A stretch of 5,573 nt of DNA, from contig JAPLGR010000102.1 in assembly GCA_026390045.1 (NCBI GenBank), forward strand, positions 1-5,573. Reading direction: 5' to 3'. The notes under the pieces are model-generated. The model saw nothing but the letters and a program-made list of their open reading frames with translations. It did no database searches and was not told where the DNA came from. The stretch comes from Chloroflexota bacterium (lineage in GTDB: Bacteria; Chloroflexota; Anaerolineae; Anaerolineales; E44-bin32). Every line of letters begins with the position of its first letter. The first letter of the stretch is position 1. Of the stretch, positions 1 through 5,573 are shown one piece after another. Position numbers and translations under genes: made by a program.

Positions 1-392
1 CTGCGTCGCACGCTGGAGACACTGATCGTGCCGAGTTGGGCCAGGGTCGTGGGCGAGATCTCCAACTCAGCATGGCGGGCCAAGTGGGAGGCCATCCACA
101 CCAGGTTGGGCTGCAAGCGCTCGGCGCACAGGTGGTCGAGGCTCTCCGCGATGACTTTGAGCGCCAGGTCCACCTCCCGGGGGTAGCTCCGACCGCGCTG
201 TTTTCGGCGCCGCTTCCGTGCCACATCACCCCGCATCAGGCGGATCAGGCTCTTGCGGTGGAGATGGGTGACCTTGGCCATCTCGTCCAGCAATCCGGCC
301 CTTTCCTGGCGGGTGGCTCCGCGGTACCGCTTCTGCATCCCGAACAAGTACTTTCGCCGCTCGTCAATGTTCATCGGGTCGTTGGCAGCCAT
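1..392 (-). CDS. Transposase, integrase-core type, N-terminal part (runs off left edge)
   Basis: The minus strand is open from an ATG at 392 to the left edge, giving 130 residues without a stop. The protein starts MAANDPMNIDERRKYLFGMQ and is basic. Around residues 30-55 it has a probable helix-turn-helix (LLDEMAKVTHLHRKSLIRLM), then an Arg/Lys-rich stretch (residues 59-68), then a helical segment with AESLDHLCAERLQPNLVWMA. This matches my recollection of the N-terminal DNA-binding half of integrase-catalytic-domain transposases common in environmental bacterial genomes. The DDE catalytic core would lie beyond the left edge and cannot be checked. GAGGG lies 4 nt before the ATG and supports this start; an alternative in-frame ATG is at 374. 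The gene points away from the liv operon and belongs to an insertion element rather than the transporter. The exact IS family is not determined. Confidence 0.72.
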   Translation of the reverse strand, partial: MAANDPMNIDERRKYLFGMQKRYRGATRQERAGLLDEMAKVTHLHRKSLIRLMRGDVARKRRRKQRGRSYPREVDLALKVIAESLDHLCAERLQPNLVWMASHLARHAELEISPTTLAQLGTISVSSVRR

Positions 393-448
393 GGTTCCCT
401 CGGTAACATTATCAATTGAGAGAACCAGGCCCCCTGGGTAACATAATA
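393..448. repeat. Tandem 21-bp direct repeats, probable insertion-sequence end
   Basis: Two similar 21-bp units lie at 393-413 and 428-448, offset by 35 bp, with 16 of 21 positions identical. The shared core is GGTAACAT on the + strand. They sit directly upstream of the transposase start. Repeated motifs at this place are usual transposase-binding subterminal or terminal repeats, so the element probably ends close to 448-455. The matching inverted copy at the other end is outside the window, so the exact boundary is inferred. Confidence 0.5.
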
Positions 449-467
449 GCTGAGTGAATACGGCTGC

Positions 468-496
468 TTGACTCTGAGCCTCATGTCTGATACCGT
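468..496 (+). promoter_or_regulatory. Possible sigma-70-type promoter just outside the IS end
   Basis: TTGACT at 468-473 matches the -35 consensus at 5 of 6 bases. After a 17-bp spacer, TACCGT at 491-496 matches the -10 consensus at only 3 of 6 (first T, second A, last T). It points toward the binding-protein gene and lies about 20 bp beyond the putative IS end. The -10 box is weak, so this is a candidate only. Confidence 0.25.
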
Positions 497-666
497 AGCT
501 CCTTAAGCTCATTCGGGCCCCTGCGAGCCTTCAGCCTGACAGCGGACCACGCCGGCCCCCCGGCGAGAACACTCGGAGCGGGGGGCACGCCGTCAGGCGC
601 GCGGCTCAGGGAGGTGCAATTGGCGAACGCAAACGCCACGACCCCTTTCCGCACTTCCAGAATGCC

Positions 667-1669
667 GTCGTAACCGAAGCTCCGGTCGTTGAAACCGAAG
701 CTCCCGTCGCCATTGAAGACACGTGGGGGCTGATTACCTACGCCCCAGGGACCGACGTTGTGATCGGCGTGTCGTCCGCCCTTGCGGGCGGCTATGCCGT
801 CTACGGCCAGGACATGCTCAACGGCGTTGACCTGGCGATCGAGGACTTCGGGGACCTGATGGGCTGGGCGGTGAAGTCCGAGGGCGGTGATGACGCCTGC
901 GAAGGCGCCCCGGGCGTCACGGTCGCCGAGCTCTTCTCCGCGAACCCTGCCATCCTCGGCGTCGTCGGCCCGATGTGCTCGGGCTCCGCGGTGCCCGCCT
1001 CTGCCATCTACGGCGAGCACAAGGTCGTCATGGTTACCCCGTCGTCGACCGCCGTACAGGTTACGGCGCGGGGCTTCGAGAACCTGTTCCGCACCGTCCC
1101 CAATGATGACTTGCAGGGCAAGGTCACCTCCGACTTCCTGTCTCAGGATCTCGGCCTGACCAAGCTGGCTATCGTGCATGACAGCAGCATCTACGGCCAG
1201 GGCATCGCCGAAGCGGTGCGCGACTACTTCACCGCGGCCGGCGGGACGGTGACCCTTCGGCCCGGATGGCATCAAGTCGAAGCCGACGTTCATCGACTCT
1301 TCGGGCGGTGCAGCCGAGGGCGCGTACGCCACGTTTGGCGCGGTGGGCGGCGCCACAGGTGCCGACGAATGGACGGCACGCTTCACCGAGAAGTTCGGCG
1401 GTGCGCCGGTGGCCTACGGCCCAGGCTCGTATGACGCGGCCACGATCATCATGAAGGCCGCGGCATCCGTGGCTCAGGTCGATGCCGACGGAAACCTGGT
1501 CATCGGGCGCAAGGCTCTGGCGGATGCTATCCGCGCCACACCCTACGACGGGATCACCGGTCACCTCGAGTTCACCGAGACCGGAGACTTGGCGGCTGTG
1601 TCGATCACGGTCTTCCACGTTGAGAACGCCGACTTCGTGGCCGTGAAGACGGTCGACTTCGGCAAATAG
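667..1669 (+). pseudogene. livK: Branched-chain amino acid ABC transporter substrate-binding protein (LivK type), broken by a frame-changing internal deletion and lacking a signal peptide
   Basis: This is a type I periplasmic binding protein remnant in two frames. The 5' part (frame open from 499 and protein-like from 667, to about 1257) reads through a Thr/Glu/Pro/Val tether, the first strand VVIGVSSALAGGYAVYGQDM, a cysteine pair (DDAC...GPMCSGS) placed like the disulphide of E. coli LivJ/LivK, the ligand-site region VTPSSTA, and YGQGIAEAVRDYF up to GTVTL. The 3' part (from about 1253-1256 to the TAG at 1667-1669) continues in the next frame with PFGPDGIKSKPTFID, EGAYATFGAVGG, YGPGSYDAATIIMKAA and the C-terminus AVKTVDFGK. 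Compared with the family, about 50-60 residues are absent between the halves (the segment usually containing GDTDF...PDAIFFGG). No ATG/GTG/TTG start with a lipoprotein or Sec signal is visible upstream; the first in-frame candidates are CTG 730 and GTG 760, inside the mature domain. A truncated product from GTG 760 would end at 1434 in nonsense sequence. Assembly error is an alternative to true decay. Confidence 0.85.
673..709 (+). repeat. Short 21-bp-period repeat coding the TEAPV tether
   Basis: ACCGAAGCTCCGGTCG at 673-688 recurs at 694-709 with one mismatch (15 of 16), giving a seven-residue period TEAPVVE/TEAPVAI. Such Thr/Glu/Pro/Val linkers usually follow a lipidated cysteine and space a binding protein from the membrane. 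This implies that a lipoprotein signal once preceded it, although none is visible here. Confidence 0.6.
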
Positions 1670-1691
1670 GCACTTGCTGGACGGCTCGCTT

Positions 1692-1727
1692 GCCTGGGAG
1701 GCGACCCAACCGGTCCGCCTCCCAGGC
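1692..1727 (+). terminator. GC-rich hairpin after the binding-protein gene (terminator, attenuator or mRNA-stabilising stem)
   Basis: GCCTGGGAGGCG (1692-1703) and CGCCTCCCAGGC (1716-1727) are perfect 12-bp complements. With one bulged C (1715) the stem extends by ACC/GGT to 15 bp, closing on a 5-nt loop CAACC. It begins 22 bp after the livK-type stop codon. No T-run follows, so it is not a canonical intrinsic terminator. In transporter operons a stem at this position often protects the abundant receptor mRNA and reduces read-through into the permease genes; that role is inferred here. Confidence 0.6.
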
Positions 1728-1736
1728 TGCGTCCCT

Positions 1737-1767
1737 GACGAATTGGCACGATACTTGAGTATTCGTC
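1737..1767 (+). promoter_or_regulatory. Inverted repeat overlapping a sigma-54-like promoter motif
   Basis: GACGAAT (1737-1743) and ATTCGTC (1761-1767) are perfect 7-bp inverted arms 17 nt apart. Inside lies TTGGCACG-ATAC-TTGAG (1743-1759), which matches the sigma-54 -24 box fully and keeps the GG-N10-G spacing, but has GA instead of GC at -12. A second small palindrome, ATACT-TG-AGTAT (1751-1762), overlaps it. It points toward livH, about 235 bp downstream. Whether the host has RpoN is unknown, so this may instead be an operator or chance. Confidence 0.3.
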
Positions 1768-1971
1768 GGGGAAGGTGAATCAAGGCAGCCGGACGGGCGA
1801 GGCCTGGCGGAAGTTCGGCGTGGGCAACCCGCCGGACGCGAGTGTGCGCCCGGTCCGCAATCCCTGGTCGAGACACCTTCCCCTTCGGCGACAACCGGTT
1901 CACTCAGGCCGGCGGCAATGGCCGTCGATTTCGGTATACCGGACTGCTCCCGCTGCGGGCCTCCGGTGTAG

Positions 1972-1993
1972 GTCCTCGCCCTGGGTTGAGGAC
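1972..1993 (+). promoter_or_regulatory. Small hairpin in the livH leader covering the likely Shine-Dalgarno
   Basis: GTCCTC (1972-1977) pairs with GAGGAC (1988-1993) across a 10-nt loop. The GAGG inside the second arm is the best purine-rich Shine-Dalgarno candidate for livH, though its 11-nt distance to the ATG at 2003 is long; the other choice is the weak TAGG at 1997-2000. If the stem forms it would limit ribosome access to livH. The stem is only 6 bp, so this is tentative. Confidence 0.3.
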
Positions 1994-2002
1994 GGGTAGG
2001 CA

Positions 2003-3025
2003 ATGGAAATCAACTGGGCGCCATTCTTCGACCAGATCATCAACGGCGTGACGGTGGGCAGCTTCTACGCGCTGATCGCCCTCGGCTACACGATGGTCTA
2101 CGGCGTCCTCAAGATGATCAACTTCGCCCACAGCGAGATCTTCATGATGGGTTCCTACACGGGGCTCTTCACGCTGACCATCCTCACCAACCTGGGCCTC
2201 TACGAGCGCGCGCCGCTGCTCGTGGTCATCGTAACCTTCCTGGCGGGGATGACCGGCGCGGCGCTGACGGGCGTGACCGTCGAGCGCCTGGCCTACCGCC
2301 CGCTGCGGCGGGCAGCCCGGCTGGCGCCGCTGATCAGCGCCATCGGCGCATCGATCTTCCTGCAGGAACTGGTACGCCTTCTGCCTAACCTGGGAGAGGC
2401 CGTCACCGGGATCTCGATCGGCGGCGCCGACATCTTCCCTCAGGCCGTCCAGGACAAAGTGGTCAGCGCCCTGTCTTCCTTTGGAGGCAACTACCCCAAG
2501 GCCTATCCCGGGATCCTCAACCTCGGCGGGATCGATATCGGTGAGGTCTACATCAGCTACGGGCGGATGATCGTCGTCGTGACATCGATCGCCATGATGG
2601 CCTTCCTTTACTTCCTGGTGATGCGTACACGCCTGGGGAAGGCGATGCGGGCGGTCTCCGAAGACAAGGACACCGCGGCGCTGATGGGCGTGAATGTCGA
2701 CCAGGTGATCTCCCGCACCTTCCTGATCGGATCGGCACTGGCTGGCATCGCCGGCGTGATGGTGGGCATGTACTACCTGCAGATCAAGGTCACCATGGGC
2801 TTCATCCCTGGCATCAAGGCCTTCACAGCGGCCGTCCTGGGAGGCATCGGCAACATCCCGGGAGCGATGCTTGGGGGCTACACGCTGGGGCTGGCCGAAT
2901 CGCTGGGCGTCCTGGTCCTGCCCGCGGTGTACAAGGACATTGTCGCCTTCAGCCTACTTGTCCTCACGCTGGTCTTCAAGCCGACCGGGATCCTCGGCGA
3001 GGCCGTCAGCGGGAAGCGGATGTAG
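2003..3025 (+). CDS. livH: Branched-chain amino acid ABC transporter permease LivH
   Basis: This is one of the two membrane subunits of the HAAT importer, forming with LivM the path for branched-chain amino acids across the cytoplasmic membrane. The 340-residue protein has about eight hydrophobic segments. Family hallmarks are the N-terminal NGVTVGSFYALIALGYTMVYGVLKMINFAHSEIFMMG (about residues 14-50, split over two helices), the cytoplasmic coupling loop TRLGKAMRAVSEDKDTAALMGVN (209-231) that docks on the ATPases, AFTAAVLGGIGNIPGAMLGG (273-292) and the C-terminal VFKPTGILGE (324-333). An in-frame TAG at 1997 makes ATG 2003 the earliest possible start. It is about 30 residues longer than E. 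coli LivH (308), mainly from an extra polar stretch at about 138-182 between helices. It heads a tight livHMGF cluster; livM begins 5 bp after its stop. Specificity within the family (LIV, urea, other amides) cannot be read from this subunit. Confidence 0.93.
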   Translation: MEINWAPFFDQIINGVTVGSFYALIALGYTMVYGVLKMINFAHSEIFMMGSYTGLFTLTILTNLGLYERAPLLVVIVTFLAGMTGAALTGVTVERLAYRPLRRAARLAPLISAIGASIFLQELVRLLPNLGEAVTGISIGGADIFPQAVQDKVVSALSSFGGNYPKAYPGILNLGGIDIGEVYISYGRMIVVVTSIAMMAFLYFLVMRTRLGKAMRAVSEDKDTAALMGVNVDQVISRTFLIGSALAGIAGVMVGMYYLQIKVTMGFIPGIKAFTAAVLGGIGNIPGAMLGGYTLGLAESLGVLVLPAVYKDIVAFSLLVLTLVFKPTGILGEAVSGKRM

Positions 3026-3030
3026 GAGGG
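3024..3030 (+). promoter_or_regulatory. livM ribosome binding site overlapping the livH stop
   Basis: AGGAGGG overlaps the livH TAG stop and directly abuts the first of two tandem ATG codons (3031 and 3034). With no spacer to 3031 and only 3 nt to 3034, the second ATG is the better-placed start. The overlap suggests translational coupling of the two permeases. Confidence 0.6.
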
Positions 3031-4076
3031 ATGATGAGCGACTCCGCATCCTCCCCACGTCCGGCGTTCCGGCAGAGGCTCGGCGGGAACCTGCGTTGGG
3101 CACTCATTGCAGTCGCCTGCGCGGCGGTCCTGGTGATGCCGGCGATCGACTTCGCCCAGCGCGCCTACTGGGTCCGGGTAATCGGCTACGCCGGGCTGTA
3201 CATCATCCTGGGTCTCGGGCTGAATGTCGTGGTGGGCTTCGCCGGCCTGCTCGACCTCGGCTACGTGGCGTTCTACGCCATCGGCGCATACACCTACGCC
3301 CTGCTGGCCGGCAGCCAGTTCAACATTCACCTGTCCTTCTGGCTGATCCTGCCGATCGCGGGGTTGGTGGCGTCGCTCGCCGGGGTGCTCCTCGGCATGC
3401 CGGTTCTCCGGATGCGCGGCGACTACCTGGCCATCGTCACCCTCGGATTCGGGGAGATCATTCGCCTGCTGGCCACGAACCTCACCGGGCTGACCAACGG
3501 CTCCCAGGGGCTTTACGACCTGGACAAGCCGCTCCTCTTTGGACTCGAGCTCAAGACCGGCACGCACTACTACTACATGATCTTCGGGCTGCTGCTGATC
3601 GTCCTCTTTCTCACCTACCGGCTTGACCGATCGCGCATCGGCCGGGCGTGGATCGCCATCCGCGAGGACGAAGATGTGGCGCAGATGATGGGGGTGAACA
3701 CCACCTTCTACAAGCTGCTGGCCTTTGGCATTGGCGCCTTGATCGGGGGGCTTGGCGGATCGGTCTTCGCCGCATGGCAGGGCTCGATTTTCCCCGACAA
3801 CTTCAACCTGTTCGTGTCCATCAACGTCGTGTGCCTGATCATCATCGGAGGCATGGGCAGCCTCCCGGGCGTCATCATCGGCTCCTTTGCGCTGATTGCG
3901 TTGCCGGACATCCTGCGCGGGTTCCGAGACTACCGCCTGCTGCTCTACGGCCTGCTCCTGGTGATCATGATGATCGTTCGGCCCGAGGGCTTCATTCCCT
4001 CGCGGCGAGTGCAGCTGGAGCTGCGCGCCCAGGCACCAGCCGAGCCGCAGACCGACGCACCCCCGGCGGAGCAGGC

Positions 4077-4080
<4 letters not shown>
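3031..4080 (+). CDS. livM: Branched-chain amino acid ABC transporter permease LivM
   Basis: This is the second membrane subunit of the importer, partner of LivH. The 349-residue protein has a short polar N-terminus, a first helix at about 22-40, then the family core GLNVVVGFAGLLDLGYVAFYAIGAY (about 63-87, over two segments), VLRMRGDYLAIVTLGFGEIIRLL (125-147), TNGSQGL, and the cytoplasmic coupling loop RSRIGRAWIAIREDEDVAQMMGVN (200-223). LIIIGGMGSLPGVIIGS (269-285) and the closing helix ending RPEGF (317-321) follow. Tandem ATGs at 3031 and 3034 are both possible; the 3034 start sits better behind the Shine-Dalgarno and would give 348 residues. The last about 20 residues form an Ala/Pro/Glu/Gln-rich tail (QAPAEPQTDAPPAEQA) that is not part of the conserved fold and probably hangs free in the cytoplasm. 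Its stop overlaps the livG start by 4 bp (ATGA), which indicates coupled translation. Confidence 0.93.
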
Positions 4081-4869
<789 letters not shown>

Positions 4870-4871
<2 letters not shown>

Positions 4872-4874
4872 GGG
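4870..4874 (+). promoter_or_regulatory. livF ribosome binding site
   Basis: AGGGG overlaps the livG TAG stop and lies 7 nt before the livF ATG at 4882, a normal spacing. It fixes the livF start and again suggests coupled translation. Confidence 0.55.
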
Positions 4875-4881
4875 CTCATTG

Positions 4882-5573
4882 ATGGAACTGCTCGACGTCC
4901 AGGACATCCATACCTACTACGGCAACATCCACGCCCTGAAGGGCGTGTCCCTGACCGTCGGGCAGGGCGAGATCGTCACGCTGCTGGGTGCCAACGGCGC
5001 CGGGAAGACAACCACGCTGCGCACGATCTGCGGGCTGCTCAAGCCGCGGCAGGGGAAGGTCCTGCTGGATGGTGAGGGCCTGGCTGCCTACAAAGCGCAC
5101 GAGATCGTCGCCAAGGGCGTCGCCATGGTTCCCGAGGGGCGCGGGATCTTCGCCCGCCTGACCGTGGGTGAGAACCTGGACATGGGCGCGTACGCCCGGA
5201 AAGACGGCGCCGCTGTCCGGCAGGACCTGGAGAGGGTGTTCTCGCTCTTCCCTCGGCTCAAGGAGCGCTCAAGGCAGGTCGCCGGCACGCTGAGCGGAGG
5301 CGAGCAGCAGATGCTTGCCACCGGTCGGGCCATGATGGCGCACCCGCGGCTCCTGCTGATGGATGAGCCCTCGATGGGTCTGGCGCCCATCCTGGTCGAG
5401 TCGATCTTCAGCACCTTGAAGACGATCAATGAGGAAGGGACCGCCATCCTGCTCGTTGAGCAGAATGCGCACATGGCGCTGCAGATTGCACACCGCGGGT
5501 ACGTGCTGCAGACTGGTCAGATCGTCCTGGCGAAGTCCACCGATGAGCTCCGGCGCGATCCGATGGTCCAGAA
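4882..5573 (+). CDS. livF: Branched-chain amino acid ABC transporter ATP-binding protein LivF (last few codons beyond right edge)
   Basis: This is the second ATPase of the importer and partner of LivG. The frame is open from ATG 4882 to the edge, 230 residues. It has Walker A GANGAGKT (36-43), the LivF-type Q-loop VPEGRGIFARLTVGENL (83-99) with Glu85 where most ABC ATPases have Gln, a perfect signature LSGGEQQM (137-144), Walker B LLLMDEP (157-163) and switch region LLVEQNA (190-196) with Gln194 in place of the usual His. These two substitutions are standard for LivF. E. coli LivF is 237 residues and ends AYLG(G), so only about 5-10 residues are missing here. It lies 10 bp after livG and is most likely the last core gene of the operon, though what follows is not visible. 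Confidence 0.95.
   Translation, partial: MELLDVQDIHTYYGNIHALKGVSLTVGQGEIVTLLGANGAGKTTTLRTICGLLKPRQGKVLLDGEGLAAYKAHEIVAKGVAMVPEGRGIFARLTVGENLDMGAYARKDGAAVRQDLERVFSLFPRLKERSRQVAGTLSGGEQQMLATGRAMMAHPRLLLMDEPSMGLAPILVESIFSTLKTINEEGTAILLVEQNAHMALQIAHRGYVLQTGQIVLAKSTDELRRDPMVQ

Larger units (their letters stand above)
1670..2002. other. Structured non-coding gap between the binding-protein gene and livH
   Basis: This is 333 bp without a supportable gene. Translations in all frames look like random GC-rich shadow peptides, and I see no tRNA or recognisable riboswitch. It holds a strong hairpin just after the binding-protein stop, an inverted repeat overlapping a sigma-54-like motif, a 10-bp perfect palindrome CGGTATACCG at 1932-1941, and a small hairpin before livH. 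A long gap here, against gaps of at most 10 bp between the four later genes, suggests separate control of receptor and channel/ATPase expression. Confidence 0.6.

Noticed and set aside
408..413. GATAAT on the minus strand as a -10 box for the transposase
   Set aside because: It has no -35 partner and is only 15 nt from the start codon; it is part of the repeated IS-end motif.
36..419. A 127-codon + strand frame over the left end
   Set aside because: It is the complement of the transposase frame, which has a coherent basic helix-turn-helix protein and a Shine-Dalgarno; the + translation resembles no protein.
481..1386. A 301-codon minus-strand reading frame
   Set aside because: It lies antisense to the well-supported binding-protein gene. 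Its translation is rich in His/Arg/Asp/Gly with no recognisable fold, as expected from the complement of GC-rich codons.
1932..1941. Palindrome CGGTATACCG with TATACC as a possible -10 box for livH
   Set aside because: No -35-like hexamer lies 16-18 bp upstream, and a 10-bp palindrome alone is weak evidence for an operator.
1605..2003. Several 60-130 codon frames on both strands across the livK-livH gap
   Set aside because: Their translations are Arg/Pro/Ser-rich and mutually overlapping, with no Shine-Dalgarno or family motif.
3648..4076. Long 5' extension of the livG frame
   Set aside because: It overlaps livM out of frame and reads as Arg/His/Ala-rich nonsense; homology to LivG begins only at ATG 4077.

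Overview
This GC-rich window carries most of a high-affinity branched-chain amino acid ABC transporter (liv/HAAT) operon on the + strand. The 5' part of a minus-strand transposase gene lies just upstream. The host cannot be named from this window. The high GC content and the Thr/Glu/Pro/Val-rich N-terminal tether of the binding protein (VVTEAPVVETEAPVA, typical of surface-tethered lipoproteins) would suit a Chloroflexota-like environmental bacterium, but this is a low-confidence inference.

Layout. Positions 1-392 (minus) encode the first 130 residues of an integrase-core-type transposase that runs off the left edge. Two near-identical 21-bp direct repeats (393-413 and 428-448) lie between its start codon and the rest of the window and probably mark the end of the insertion element. 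Positions 449-666 hold a weak promoter-like pair and no convincing gene. Positions 667-1669 hold a livK-type periplasmic binding protein gene that is broken twice. It has no recognisable start or signal peptide, and near 1253-1260 about 50-60 residues of the central fold are missing and the frame shifts. Positions 1670-2002 are a 333-bp non-coding gap with a 12-15 bp GC-rich hairpin, an inverted repeat over a sigma-54-like motif, and a small hairpin just before livH.

From 2003 to the right edge four genes follow with almost no spacing: livH and livM (two permeases), then livG and livF (two ATPases). livM overlaps livG by ATGA, and livF lacks only its last few codons. The four look intact and carry the expected family motifs.

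How they work together: LivH and LivM would form the membrane channel, LivG and LivF would power it, and a LivK-type protein would deliver leucine, isoleucine, valine or another small ligand. If the sequence is correct, the local binding protein cannot fold normally, so the intact HMGF core would need a receptor encoded elsewhere. If it is not correct, the break is an assembly error. I see no novel multi-gene system. The broken receptor beside a mobile element and the structured livK-livH gap are the points worth checking.
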